DNA of 64,000 nt from Diphasiastrum complanatum. Its lineage: Eukaryota; Streptophyta; Lycopodiopsida; Lycopodiales; Lycopodiaceae. The stretch lies in contig MU832059.1 of assembly GCA_029204225.1 (NCBI GenBank), positions 1-64,000 on the forward strand. The letters run 5' to 3'. A program made the position numbers and the translations under genes. Below the pieces are notes generated by a model. The model did not search any database. It saw only the letters and a list, made by a program, of their open reading frames with translations, and had not been told where the DNA came from. Positions 1 through 12,520 of the stretch are shown one piece after another (positions within the stretch are counted from its first letter, which is position 1; each line of letters opens with the position of its first letter).

Positions 1-1550
<1,550 letters not shown>

Positions 1551-2149
1551 ATTATAGTTGAGGTATATTCCTTCTTTCGCATTGTAGACTCCCTAATTTG
1601 ATAGGTGGTAGAATATATTGACTGGTTTTGGTAGTTTTTGCTTGTAGAACAAAGCTATTCTAAGATAGACAAAACGAAGACAAAAATGAAAATCTCGACA
1701 AAAATGGAGGCCCAAAGATGTTTGCTTTCACAATACACATTGTTGATGGATACGTTGGATAGACATGATGAGAAATTAATCTCTATACATTGAAAATGAG
1801 TTTGTAAGGTCCGTATGCACTTGTTAAGGATAATCAAGATCTAAGAATAGAAAATCTGCACATGGAGCAATCTCTAAAGGCACTTGAAGTTTATATGGAA
1901 TCAGTGGAAGGTACTTTGTTTCAATATTTATCCCTGTACTATGTTTTCTTGAATGTCGTGTTATTTAAAATGCTTACGTGAATCTACGTGTAGTGAACGT
2001 TATTGGACCTGCAACTCAAGTAAAAAATGTTATTCTTTTATTTTGTATTGTGAAACTTATCCTCATTAAAATTTATCTAGAGTATGAATGATTAAGATTC
2101 TATTTGTTTTGAGAATAAACATCCCACATTGAGCTAAATTCCCTTTCTC
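1551..2149. other. No gene recognised
   Basis: AT-rich sequence with no recognisable coding or structural signal. Confidence 0.45.
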
Positions 2150-2335
2150 CTTCTCTTCGGAAACAATTCCATTATATGAAGAACATACCTCTTTCACTAT
2201 GAGACAACTTCCTTCCTTCTCCTTCAAAAACAAAACCTTTCCTGAAGAGCATACCTCCTTCACTAACTTTTTGTCTCTCTCTAGAACAAATCCATCTATG
2301 AAGAACATACCTCTTCCATTATGAGACAACACTTA
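2150..2335. repeat. Degenerate triplicated ~60-70 bp repeat
   Basis: The phrase GAAGAACATACCTC or a close variant occurs three times, each followed by a variant of TTCACTATGAGACAAC. The spacing is uneven, so this is an old local duplication. It may be part of an LTR, but no terminal TG/CA, primer site or partner copy was found. Confidence 0.55.
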
Positions 2336-2904
2336 ACAATGCGAAGTGAGTATGATACATGAAAATTGCCAATCTGATTGTCTTTTGCCGTTTGTTATGG
2401 TGTTGTCATGTTGAAGTAGCAAAAATAGTGGGAATTGAAATGGAGATTAGGAAATATGAGGAGAAGAGTAAATGAGAGATTTTGAGCTCTTCAGTATTGT
2501 AACAAATGAGTGAGGAAATGAGAGCATGAATTTTGTAAATATGATTGGCTAGATCTGAGATGTAATATAATGAAAATATATCTGTTTGCATATATTGGGT
2601 ATTACATTTGTCATCATAACCTGCTACAGAAGAAAGATGAGATTGTTGGTAAGATGTGTCTCCTCATGGTAGGACATCTAACTCTATCAACAACCTGCTG
2701 CCTGCAGTCTTTCAAAGGATGTAAGCATCATCATCACTATTGTTTGACTTTGGATAATATTTGTGGTCTCCTATGGGGAAGAAAGAAAAATGTAATTTGG
2801 AGTTGTGTGTTGGAGTGACTTTGCTAAGCTAGCTGACACAAAATTCTGTCGTTTTAGGAACATCTCCCATATCATGATTGAATATAGTGTGAATCCTCAT
2901 ATGC
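2336..2904. other. No gene recognised
   Basis: No coding or structural feature could be supported here. Confidence 0.45.
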
Positions 2905-3600
2905 TATAACAGGTGCATCTCGGAATAGGCAATGTAATGATATCTCCCTTTGATCTCATTGTAGATTGGGCATCTGAATAAAAAGTGATCCTCGAACTCC
3001 ACCTCAGCTAAGGAACATAACTGGCAAATTCTCTCCAACCCTAGAAGCCTCCAATCTCAAATTGATGTGATGAGACTCGGAGCTGTACCAATGTAAATCT
3101 AAGACCAGAGACAATCATGATTCCAAGTAGCATGGTAGAACTGAGACCTCTACTATATCAATCTCCAAAAAGTGAGTCTGCCCTGATCTGGTTGGCCTTG
3201 CCATACTTGATCAAGGTATGCTTTAGATAGGAAATGCTTGATGTAATCGTGGGTGCCCAATGCGAGGCGTGATAGAAATGCCAAGTGTGTCAAGTAAATG
3301 GAGGTCTAGAAAACCATGATAGTTGATAACCCTAACTATGAAGGTGCTGAGATGAGGTAAGTGTTGCCTATGTGTATCTTTGCTTAGATGTGGGAAACAA
3401 CTTGACTTGCTGAATATATGTGATAAGTTGAAAGATGGGGTCGATCTGTAAAAGTGGAGCTGCACAACTCTGCCAGAATGATTTGATGTAGGATAGAGGG
3501 CCTAGCCCGTATCATATGTGATAACATAAGAATTTGTATGCGCGAAATACTATGTTTTTGTAACTTTTGTTTACGTTTAATGGTCCTCATTTTTTATTCT
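2905..3600 (-). pseudogene. LINE-like reverse transcriptase C-terminal tail, degenerate
   Basis: Read on the minus strand, 2910-3030 gives a Cys/His segment containing ICQLCSLAEVEFEDHFLFRCP. This C-x2-C ... H-x3-4-C arrangement is typical of the zinc-binding tail at the C-terminus of non-LTR retrotransposon reverse transcriptases. Upstream on the same strand (to about 3600) are broken frames that look like the preceding helical region, such as SHHINLRLEAS and FLSKAYLDQVWQG. Several frameshifts and stops separate the pieces, and no RT catalytic motif is present. This is probably a 3' remnant of a LINE. A truncated host domain with the same zinc motif cannot be excluded. Confidence 0.45.
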
Positions 3601-4241
3601 GGCCTCCTGAGGATACACCTGTCACACTTGCATCCTTCCTGTCAGGTGCCCAAGAGCTTATTACCCGGGCCAGATCTCATTTACAGCATGTTCAACAACG
3701 TTATCAGACCTCACTTGATCGTCATCGCCGCCATGTTGAGTTTCAGCTTGGAGATATGGTATATCTACGCCTACGGTTTGCACGTCATCATTTTGTCCAG
3801 GGCCATGCTTCTACTGAGAAGCTTGCACCACGTTATTATGGGCCTTATCGCATTTTGGAGGTTCTTAGTCTAGTTACATATCGCTTACAGCTTCCTGCTT
3901 CCACACGAGCCTGTGATGTATTCCATGTCAATTTATTACGTGCTGCTATTGAGGATGACACTCCTTGTGATGCTGAGTTTCCTACTGCTCCCGAATTGTT
4001 TCCATTTTTACCTGCTGGTATATTACAGGTTCGTCTATACCATAGTCGACGCCGCCGACAGATTCAGTTTTTGGTCCAGTGGGATGGTTGTCCTATTGAG
4101 GAGGCCACATGGGAGCCTATTGATGTCTTTTATCATACACCATCACTTGCGGATCAGGCTCGTGCTCTTGCTGCACTTGTTGATTCCTCTACATCAGATG
4201 TTGTTCTAGTTGTTGATGCACCAGGGCTTGCTGCTGTTTGA
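3567..4241 (+). pseudogene. Ty3/gypsy (chromovirus) integrase C-terminal domain plus chromodomain
   Basis: An open frame of about 224 codons lacks the catalytic part of the polyprotein. Residues about 25-125 match the integrase C-terminal region of Ty3/gypsy elements: an AQELITRARSHLQ helix, QLGDMVYLRLR (the GD-V-L-L motif), then KLAPRYYGPYRI and DVFHVNLLRA. Residues about 150-200 form a chromodomain containing FLVQWDGCPIEEATWEP, which in chromoviruses directs integration to modified chromatin. There is no start codon with supporting context: the frame begins at a break inside integrase. It faces right, opposite to the gag and integrase core that lie immediately beyond it, so it is a rearranged fragment. 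Function as it stands is unlikely. Confidence 0.85.
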
Positions 4242-4282
4242 TCCAGTTTTTTTTTTGCGGCAGTTGGGTCTTTTTCTTGTGT

Positions 4283-4527
4283 CGGGGAGAGTTATGGACT
4301 TGGCTCATTACATTTGCCACGTCCATTTACATTTACTTTACTTTATGCATAAGCAGGCCTTGGGCCCTTTTTTAGTCATTATTGACACTTAGACTATATG
4401 GTTGGCATTTGGCCTTATTATTCATTATTGGGCCATTTGGACATATTACTAGAGAAAATGATAATCAAAAAGGAAAATTGGTCCATGAACTAATAAAAAT
4501 GGTGAGACACCTGTGTTGGTACTAACA
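4283..4527 (+). repeat. Polypurine tract and LTR fragment of the chromovirus
   Basis: A purine run GGGGAGAG (4284-4291) follows the chromodomain stop and is followed by sequence beginning near 4295 that should be the start of the 3' LTR. About 60 bp (4390-4453) recur in inverted orientation at 7071-7133 in the LTR on the other side of the element. The fragment ends at ACTAACA (4521-4527), immediately next to integrase codons in the opposite orientation. Confidence 0.6.
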
Positions 4528-5010
4528 GGGCTATTATTGCTATACTCTGCTAAACATAAATGCTGATCCCAATCCTTCCCAGAAGGAGTAACAAAATGGC
4601 GTAAATAATCCTCAGGGATCCTGTTAAGGACCTCAGACTGCCCTGCCCATCAGAAGTAGAGTGATAAGCAGAACCCATAAAAAGCTGTACATCCAAGATG
4701 CGCATAAGCTCTGTCCAAAATATGGATGTAAACTTACTATCCCAATCAAAAAGGATAGTACGAGGAAATCTATGCAGGCATAAAATCTCCTCTAATAAGA
4801 ACAAACGTGCACACTGCTCCGCTGTGATAGTACTGCGAACTGGTATAAAATGTGCCTGTTTCGAGAACCTGTCAACTACCACCATACATGAATCGTGACC
4901 ACGTTGGGTACGGGGAAGGCCAAGGATAAAGTCCATAGATATATCAGTCCACAGGCGATGAGGGCCAACTCTGGAGCAAACTAGCAGACTTAGCACGGGA
5001 GTACTTATTT
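4528..5010 (-). pseudogene. Ty3/gypsy integrase catalytic core, frameshifted
   Basis: The minus-strand frame contains WTDISMDFILGLPRTQ and VVVDRFSKQAHFIP, the usual start of the Ty3/gypsy integrase core, with the first catalytic Asp. The second Asp lies in TILFDWDSKFTS. The glutamate region follows HSTSDGQ but is shifted by one frame; the alternative frame continues QSEVLNRIPEDYL. The reading ends at LAEYSNNS exactly where the oppositely oriented LTR fragment stops at 4527. The N-terminal zinc-binding part of integrase, RT, RNase H and protease are missing: the frame joins gag zinc-knuckle sequence almost directly at about 5010. Confidence 0.85.
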
Positions 5011-6123
5011 ATGAAGACAGAGAGGGCAGGAGTACGGAGAGGCTGACAACAATCACGGGCAAAATGGTCAGGACTCTTATAACGAAAGCAAAGATGCTTC
5101 TGCTGAAGGTTAGCGAACTCTGCAGACGTGTAAGGTTGGACAAAAGCAGGTCGAGGGGTCGGAGGACGAGGAGACGAAGGGACAATGGAAAAAGCTGGAA
5201 CAGAAGGGTCAAGTGTAGGGGTGGACATAGCGGGAAAAGATGAAGCAGGAGGACGAAGTCGGGAGAAGCGAGAAGGAAGGGTGTTAGAGTACTTGTGCTG
5301 TAAAGTATTGGCAAGAGACATCGCCTCAACAAGTGTGGGAGGACGGAAGGAAGAAACATCATAATGTAAGGCACCACGAAGCCCGACAATTGAATGAGAA
5401 CTAAGCTCAGTGGGTTGTAGAACTAAGCTCAGTGGGTTGTAGATCTGCGAAAAGATAAGAAAGCTCCATAAACTGATTTTTATAAGAAGCAAGGTCACTG
5501 GTTTGAGTGAGACTACGGAATGTATCACGTCGGCGATCGAGCCACTGAGGATCAATCATAGCATGACGGAGGTCACGACGAAAGGTATGCCATATATGGA
5601 GCCCTTCCCAATCAGGATCAGCTCGATAAACTCGCCACCACGTGGCAGCGCGTCCATCTAAGTGTGAAGCAGCCAACTGGATCTTCTGAGGATCCGTCTT
5701 AGGGTAATCCGAAAATATGTGTCAAGCTTAGCAAACCAATTCTCTAATAAGTTCCCGTCAGAGGAACCGGAATAGGTAGCAAGCTGTACCCTATCACGAA
5801 AGTCTCGAGCAAAGTGTGGCTCAGGAACTGGGGGACGTGGAAAGAAACCAGGAGGTGTGTTAGGTGGAATGAACGGTCCACCACCAGGCTAACTAGCAGA
5901 AGAAGATGGAAATTCAAATGGAGGGGGAGTCCCAAATGAAGGAAAAACAGGAGCTTTACCAGGACCATGAGGCTGTAAAGAATCAATCTGCGACTGCATA
6001 GTAGCAAAGCCGGTCATAACTGTATCGAAGCAAAGAACGAGGCCAGAAAGGGTATCATCCATGCGATGAAACTGATCGGATAAGTTTTCCTGAGCAGTCT
6101 CACTCGGGGTAGGTGAATGTGCC
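5011..6123 (-). pseudogene. Ty3/gypsy gag, broken
   Basis: The likely gag start is the Met of MAHSPTPSETAQENLSDQF at 6123 on the minus strand. It is followed by a Pro-rich segment and then the conserved retrotransposon gag core at 5407-5676 (AASHLDGRAATWWRVYR ... YKNQFMELSYLF). A zinc-knuckle-like box, CFRYKSPDHFARDC at about 5055-5096, has Tyr in place of the second Cys. The frame is broken by an in-frame stop near 5889, a frameshift near 5690 and a tandem 22-bp duplication (5399-5420 and 5421-5442) that adds one base to the phase. Gag would form the particle shell; this copy cannot. Confidence 0.82.
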
Positions 6124-6479
6124 ATAATGATAGTGGAAGGAATAGACAAAAACTTGAGGGAGCGGACTCTTGTCGTCACCCCAAATTAGTCTATTAAAAC
6201 CACTATTATCACAACTAACAAAGGACAGTAAGCAGCAAATGAAACGGCTGGAAAGAGAAAAAAAAAAGTGAAAATGAAGGCTGTGAAAATGTGCTGGACA
6301 GCCAGGAGTCAAATGACAAGTTGAGATGGCAAACGGAAATGGAATTGAAGAATTTTTGGATGGGGATGGGTGCTGGACAGCCTTCGAAATAGTTGTGGAA
6401 GATGGCTGCAAACTGGTAAAAGTTTGGATGAAAGTGACAGGTCGGAAGGCAGGAACAGCGATAGACAGGAAATAGAATA

Positions 6480-6735
6480 AGGCAGGGGCAGCAAGGAGAT
6501 CAAAGCAGAGGCAGGGGCAGCGATGGGCAGCGAGAATGGAAGGAACAGCGCTGGAGCGCTGGGCAGCAAGGAGGACAAGGGGCAGCGATGGAGCAGGGCT
6601 GACAAGGCAGTGTTGGAGCTGTAGGGGTAGTGATGGAGGAGCAGGGCAAGGCAGCGATGGAGCAGGGCAATAGGGGGGCAGCGATGGAGCTGTAGGGGTA
6701 GTGATGGAGGAGCAGGGCAGGGCAGCGATGGAGGT
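6480..6735. repeat. 71-bp duplicated G-rich leader repeat
   Basis: GGAGCTGTAGGGGTAGTGATGGA occurs at 6615 and again at 6686, a 71-bp period. The surrounding plus strand is rich in GGCAGCGATGGAGCAGGG variants. On the element's own strand this is the C-rich leader between the primer site and gag; the Pro/Ser-rich frames there are probably incidental. Confidence 0.75.
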
Positions 6736-6773
6736 GAGGGGAAAAAAATTCCCAAGATTATGCTCAGGAAAGT

Positions 6774-6785
6774 GCTCTGATACCA
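6774..6785 (-). promoter_or_regulatory. Primer-binding site (initiator tRNA-Met)
   Basis: The plus strand reads GCTCTGATACCA, the complement of TGGTATCAGAGC. It is placed correctly between the LTR on the right and gag on the left for a minus-strand element. Confidence 0.85.
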
Positions 6786-7140
6786 AGTTACGAATAGAGC
6801 CACAACTGATCTAGAGCTAAGCTAAGAAAGCATCACATAAGCAAGACTTAAGCTATGAAAGCAGCACATAGGTAAGACTTAGCCCTAGAAAGCAGAAAGG
6901 AGAGAGATTAAGGCGACTAAAGAGAGAGATCAATATCATCAGCTGAATAACAAATGACACAGATTCCCTACTTATAGCCTAGAGGAACCCCTAAAAGAAA
7001 GCTTCCGGTGCCTAGGGCCCAACTGGGGGGATAATAGTGCGCCCTCCAAGAAGGTCCCCACTCTCCAGTAATATGTCCAAATGGCCCAATAATGAATAAT
7101 AAGGCCAAATGCCAACGATATAGTCATGGGCGGGATTCTC
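6786..7140 (-). repeat. 5' LTR of the minus-strand chromovirus
   Basis: The sequence lies directly outside the primer site. It contains a TATA-like CTATAAGTA on the minus strand (near 6970) and shares about 60 bp (7071-7133) with the inverted LTR fragment at 4390-4453. Its outer limit is uncertain and could lie further right, towards 7470. Confidence 0.6.
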
Positions 7141-8464
7141 TTCCCTTTTTTTAATCTAACTCCCTTCAAAACAATATTAAGAGGCATTGCAATTTCTAAA
7201 TAAAATCCTATAAAATTGCAAAAAAAATTGTAAATCATAAGAATGACTTTAGTTGACAAACGATTTTTGAACTGGCCACCTGTCGGGTCAATTTTCATTT
7301 CCTCTAACAATGATAATATGACTAAGATAAAGAGGTTCACGTTCAAGAACACTCCGGTCGTATTTTAAATTAGAGACGTCCCTTGGTTCTAGTTCTTTTG
7401 ACCATCAAGAATCAAATGGCTAGACAGAAAGACTTGCATAGGGCCAATGTTAGTAACAGGGCATACCCACTAGCCGAATAATTCTTTTTAACATCCTATC
7501 AGGCGTTCCACCTAGAGAGAGAGAGAGTGGGCCTATGAGCCTAGAGAGAGTGAGTAGGCCTATGAGCTAGCAGATAATTGAAGTTGTCATGCTGGTGAAT
7601 CAGAATCACTGTACACTCAATGAGGTGGCAAGTGGATTGTATGCAGAGAGAGTATGTCTAGTCCCTCTTGCCTCTACCTACCATCATTAGTGTTTTGTCT
7701 TGCTTGTGGAGATCTTGCCAGATTAAGGGAGCTCCAAATGAGGATGGTTGCCAGTTCTGTAGCTTGGGGGAGGATCCGTTAGATCTTGTTGGTTGGGTTG
7801 GTTTGCCCTACTCTCCTCTTGGGTGTTGCTTGATTTTAATTTCTTGTTGGGAGACGTTTCTTAAATAGTGCTTGTTGGCTAAGATATTTTGTTTATTGAA
7901 TTCTTTATTATTGTTTGATGTAGATCTTATAACTGTTTTGTTTGCATGTAGATTTTTGTAAGCTTTATGTTATGACATCAGCGACTTCTCAAATTAAATT
8001 TGTGAATTTGAATCGATATATCATAGGTGCTAGTAAAATTGAGATTGAAAATGGCATCCCTAATTACTCATGAGGGCCACACATGGTGCAATAGGGGTGT
8101 AGTTTCACATTTGGCTCATGGACTTGAATTTGTATTACCTAAGTAATCCAATTTTCAAAACATTGAGCACGAATCAATTGATAGAATGATTTTGAATGTA
8201 TTCAACAAACTCTTTGACTCTGCGAATGGTGCACAATGCAGCGTTGGAAAGACTTCTGGTGATGGCCAATGGAATTGATGCAACAGTGACATGAAGTTGA
8301 GGTGAAGCCCTAGAGTGGGAGAATCTTCACTGCTTTGTTGAATTTAGGAGAGCTGTTGACTCAGCTTCACGCAGCAGCCTGATTTAGAGCTTCAAATACG
8401 AATCTTCCAACAGCTACAGTATATGTGATTATGAGTAATTCTAGGTCGTGAGAGATTCTTTGAA
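7141..8464. other. No gene recognised
   Basis: No recognisable gene. It may include the outer part of the chromovirus LTR and intronic or flanking DNA of the gene that ends at 10269. Confidence 0.4.
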
Positions 8465-8717
8465 GTGATATCGGAAACCCTCAGGATGAAACAAGTGTGT
8501 TACATGTAACTGATGCTCTGGTCTGTGATTTGCTTAGTTGGAGGTGGTCATAAAGTTGAGCTGAGGAGATATTTGCCCATATCTTGATGTCCAGTCGCAT
8601 GTATACATTTGAGCAATGCAGGCAGATTGATGTGTTGAAGAGGTTTTATGAAGGGAAACCTATTGATGAACATGTTGACAATGAAAGTCATGACCTTGCA
8701 CCTATCCTAAAGTTCTA
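8465..8717 (+). other. Possible decayed exons
   Basis: Two short stretches in one frame read like protein: GNPQDETSVLHVTDALVCDL (about 8473-8533) and MYTFEQCRQIDVLKRFYEGK (about 8598-8657), continuing to a stop at about 8717. Two stops (near 8556) separate them, so they would need an intron or are a pseudogene. They lie upstream of the terminal exon at 9675 and on the same strand. I do not recognise the family. Confidence 0.25.
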
Positions 8718-9229
8718 AAAGTAGGCATTGACATGAATAATAAGCTGAAGTGGAAATTTTGCTTCATAAAAAGACACATCAAATTTTAGAACGTCATCTT
8801 TAATGTTCCTGTTATGAACCTATCTAGCTCATGCTGCATTAAGTTTGGGAATGTAGAACTTGTTACTAAATGATAATTACTATCTTGGGTTGAAACAAAC
8901 AAAGAAACAAACTGCCATACTGAATCCAATTTAGGATTATCTTTTTCTATTCAGGCACATCAAAAGGAATCACCAAAGTTGGTGCCACTTTCTCAAGTAG
9001 ATGTATAAGGTCAAAATGACTACGACCATGAGTATCCTTACAGAAATTATTAGAAGGTTCATATATAAATGAGAGCTGTGCTAGGAGCTACACTTCAATC
9101 ATTAGCTCAAGTGCTGACTTCTTGTTAAAAACACTGAACACTTTCCTGCGGTCAAACAAAGAAAGATAGGAGCTACCTGTCCAATTGAGTTTAAGTTGGC
9201 GCTGCTTTTGTTTTCTGAGTCTGGTTCCC

Positions 9230-9400
9230 TACAGATGGCAAGCATTCTAAAAGGATCTTGCATGCTATTAAAGACGGCCATCCAATTTCTGATTATCTTT
9301 GTAACTGGAACATACCTATGTTGTAGTATGGCAGTGGATGTCAAGGCAAAGGAGCCGAAGGATCGATATGGTGAATTGGAACCACAATGTAAAAGTTGCA
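9230..9400 (+). other. Possible upstream exon, unconfirmed
   Basis: A CTACAG acceptor-like site precedes about 160 bp with a plausible alternative frame (GHPISDYLCNWNIPM) that soon meets a stop. Another frame is open but has no recognisable domain. It is listed only because it sits between the other exon candidates and the terminal exon. Confidence 0.2.
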
Positions 9401-9674
9401 CATTAGCATGTATTGCCATGTTCTTGTCTCTGCATGTGTAGAAGTCCTGGCATTACTGTATTCTTTGTTTGCTGCTATAATGACCATAAGATCTAGTAAT
9501 GCATTTGTTTGAGAATGGGGAATGATTAAGCAAACATTATATTTGCTGGTGGCTGTTTTATCTGGCACACACAATTTTTCCCCTCATGTTATCATGCTTT
9601 TGTTGTACAGTTGTCACGTGAATGTTTTCAAGTTCAGTTGATGATCATTATGGTGTTAACTCCCTTTTATGCAG

Positions 9675-10269
9675 GGACGATCTATCAACTCTGGATTCTC
9701 CCATGTCAGATGACAGTGATGAGAACTCCCAAGAGCATCTGATAAGGGATAGTGAGACGCCACATGACACACCAATTTCAATCTCTGATTCTATATCTGG
9801 AAGCCCTGCAAGTCCCCTTTCACCAGAAAAGTTAAATTCAGGTCACCAGGTGCCTGGTACTACTCACAAGATCCTTCATCGCTCGTTCTCTTTTCCCAAT
9901 ACGTCCTCCTCAAGTTTTTCATATACGTTACCTAAGTATCGAGCTGATAGCGATGGTCGTATGCCGCCCTCACCAAGTGATCCTTGCCAGCCAGCAGATC
10001 TGCGGCGTGCAGCACTTTTACGTGCGTTACAGATGCGTGCACTATCACCTGGAGGGCTTCCATGTGGATTAGTGCCAGAAAGGCCTGAAGAAGCAGGAGC
10101 ACAAACCTCTGCTGGACATGATGAGCCCATTTCTAGCTCTGTTTTCCTCACCGATGATGAAGTCATTTCTAAACAGACTGATGATCTTGGCTCCCCTGTC
10201 CATGGAATCTTTACTGGTCCCATTGCAAGAGGTTCAACTAAAGCCAGAAGTTTACTCCTGGATGATTGA
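9675..10269 (+). CDS. Terminal exon of an unidentified acidic, Ser/Pro-rich protein
   Basis: This is the only region that looks like a host gene. An AG acceptor with a pyrimidine-rich tract (CTCCCTTTTATGCAG, ending at 9674) opens about 197 codons ending in TGA at 10267-10269. The peptide is low in hydrophobics and rich in Ser, Pro and Asp, with phosphorylation-like clusters (DSPMSDDSDEN, SGSPASPLSPEK). It has one Leu/Arg-rich helix, DLRRAALLRALQMRAL, near the middle. Codon use and GC content are higher than in the flanking repeats. An ATG at 9622 lies upstream of the acceptor in the same frame but is probably intronic. I do not recognise the protein. The disordered character suggests a regulatory or scaffold tail, but that is inference. 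Confidence 0.6.
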
Positions 10270-11506
10270 CTATGGCGAAGTCGTGTATCCACAGTTGGGT
10301 TCCTTTGAATCATTGGATGACTTGAGTTTCTTGGGATCCGAAGCAGGTAATTGAACGGCTTTTTTTTTGCCTTATACACACTTGAAACCATGACAGCTAA
10401 ATTTTCTCATGGAATCTAGTACACTTACCCTGCAATATTTCCAGGATGCTTCTACTTGTATCTACCAGCACTCAAGTGCTTTAGCTACAATATATCTAGT
10501 AAATTTATTATATGCTTTTTCAAGAAGGTACTTGTCCACTGAAATGGGCAACTTCTGTATTTCATGGGCAATCAAGGGTGAGGTTATGATTTCTTTTTGA
10601 GTAAGATAAAGCATTTGTGCAATAGAAGAACATTACGCAGATGATTGCTGGATGTAGGCATAGTGTTCACCTACCATGTTCCTTCAATACACTTCAATGT
10701 CTCAAATGCCTACCAGTTTTACTAAGAATCATTACAGAATGTTGAAACGGAAAAAATGGAAAATTTCCCTAGCTTATTGGTTCTGTATTGGTATATAATT
10801 AGACAGCTTGAACAGGTATCTAGACCCTTCGCTAGTCGTGAGGGAAATGACCAGAATACATTGTATTCAGGCCAAGCAAGCAAATCATTACAATTCTTCA
10901 TGATATAATGGGAAGATTATGCACTCCGACTGCATAATCTTCCTTTGCGAACGTACTGCTTTTCAGTATTCACAACCTTTAAACTATCCCAAGTAAGATT
11001 GCAATTTATCTAGATTGGTTTGGAAACTATTTAATCGCTGCCTATGCATATGCCTCATGGTGATTAATAATACATCATAAATTCCTAGTTGAAGTGTTAT
11101 AACACTTGCACATCACTTTATTTACATCACTACAGATTTTCCATGTACAGCAGATATGCAGACCCTGTCTACCCAAAGCCATTAACCCACAAGGTTTCTT
11201 ATGGATCACTGAGCTAGCATAGTTGGCATTTTTAATTAGGCACCTTGCAAGGCAGTTTTTGTTGAGAGACGAGACTGCTAACATTTTACAGTCTGCTCCC
11301 ATTCTCCCTCTTGACACTAACAACACTTTTTTTTGTCGTATTTAATATCGAAATTCGGAAACATCTGCTCTGAATTGTAGAGTTTCCTCGATCACTTTCG
11401 CATTGTTCTTTGGACTTGAGGTCCAAAAAGAATCTCCTTAATCGTCCTCTTTCTGTCAATAGTTTGAAGCATTATGGAATCTTAAATAGAAGAAAATCCT
11501 GCCTAT
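10270..11506. other. Downstream flank, no gene recognised
   Basis: About 1.2 kb with no recognised gene. The first part may be the 3' UTR of the exon ending at 10269. A short open frame (10257-10354) in another phase ends near a GTAATT donor-like site but has no support as an exon. Confidence 0.4.
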
Positions 11507-11588
11507 GTGACCTAGGGCATCTACGCCCATAAACGGTGATGCGGCCCCCCGGACGTAATGTGCCCAGTGACCTAGGGCATCTACGCCC
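11507..11588. repeat. 22-bp direct repeat pair
   Basis: GTGACCTAGGGCATCTACGC (plus CC) occurs at 11507-11528 and 11567-11588, exactly 60 bp apart. Each copy is itself partly palindromic (GGGC...GCCC), in a locally GC-rich patch. Confidence 0.9.
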
Positions 11589-11654
11589 TAGTACGTAATG
11601 CGCAAAAAACAAAAGAGCTCGTTAAGCAGTTTTACACCAAAAAAACGGTAAAAC

Positions 11655-11722
11655 CCCTGATGCGAGAATACTCAGACCATGGGCCCGGTTTCTTACACGG
11701 CCCGAGTATTCTCGCATCAGGG
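11655..11722. repeat. Perfect 19-bp inverted repeat with 30-nt loop
   Basis: CCCTGATGCGAGAATACTC (11655-11673) is followed, after a GC-rich loop, by its exact reverse complement (11704-11722). The hairpin is GC-rich and lies next to the 22-bp direct repeats, suggesting the terminal structure of a small mobile element or a foldback. Confidence 0.93.
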
Positions 11723-11857
11723 AAAAGCCCTCGGGCCAGGGCAGTACCACTATGCGTAATGCCTTGTGCTCAGGTGTCCTTTGTATTTTGGGACCACCTC
11801 CAGGAGCATAATGTCCATCCAATTTTCTCTCTCCTAGGAATCTATCATTGTCTCTCT

Positions 11858-12005
11858 ATGGAATGCACGTTCTCTCTCCGCTCTCTCGTGAAATGCACGT
11901 TCTCTCTCCTCTCTCCGGTGGAATGCACGTTCTCTCTCCGATGGAATGCAAGTTCTCTCTCTACAGAATGCATGTTCTCTCTTCTCTCTCCGGTGGAATG
12001 TGCAT
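11858..12005. repeat. Minisatellite of GAATGCACGTTCTCTCT units
   Basis: About six imperfect copies of a core reading (T/A)G(G/A)AATGCACGTTCTCTCTCC lie in tandem, separated by variable CTCTCTCCG spacers. The frames through it give repetitive Cys-Thr-Phe-Ser-Leu or His-Ser-Arg peptides and are not taken as genes. Confidence 0.88.
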
Positions 12006-12010
12006 GTGCT

Positions 12011-12452
12011 ATGTGGCAGCCCGTCATTGGCTGTCCACATCCACATTCCACCACAAATCTATCTCTAACCTAAAGTTTGAATCTATCTACGCTTCAGCTT
12101 AAGCTAACGTGAGTTATGCTAATTGAATATCTAGCCTTTGTTCAATAAATGGACAATGTGCAGATCGAGTGATGTGTCCAGTACACCTAAACTTGGGCAC
12201 ATTAATGAGGTACAAGTGGCCAAAGTGCAAACCTCTCGCCCAAATAGTTGTACAGTGCTATAAATTTGTTTGATCCAAAAAACATTGTTCACACTATCGA
12301 TATAAGAAGAATGAAAAAATGAGTTTGATGGTGCTGAAAATGGAGATGATGACATGCTTTATATGATTGATAATGCTGGTGTTGCAAAAATGAAGATTCA
12401 TTGGCATTGTCAAAGTATCTTGCAAGATGTCCATATGAATCGCACATTGTCG
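12011..12452. other. No gene recognised
   Basis: No recognisable gene or repeat structure. Confidence 0.4.
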
Positions 12453-12520
12453 TGCTTACAAAATAAGAATGTCATATGAAGGCCACAATTGCTTACAAAA
12501 TAAGAATGTCATATGAAGGC
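12453..12520. repeat. 37-bp tandem duplication
   Basis: TGCTTACAAAATAAGAATGT and the following bases occur at 12453 and again at 12490, giving two adjacent near-perfect copies. Confidence 0.9.

Noticed and set aside
6100..6803. Long Pro/Ser/Leu-rich minus-strand frames
   Set aside because: They lie in the C-rich duplicated leader between the primer site and gag. Overlapping frames are open for compositional reasons.
10118..10354. Second frame overlapping the terminal exon, ending LGSFESLDDLSFLGSEAGN
   Set aside because: It overlaps a better frame with an acceptor site. The appealing C-terminus has no independent start or acceptor.
11834..12073. Overlapping frames in the GAATGCACG minisatellite
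   Set aside because: All three phases are open on both strands because of the repeat; no domain.
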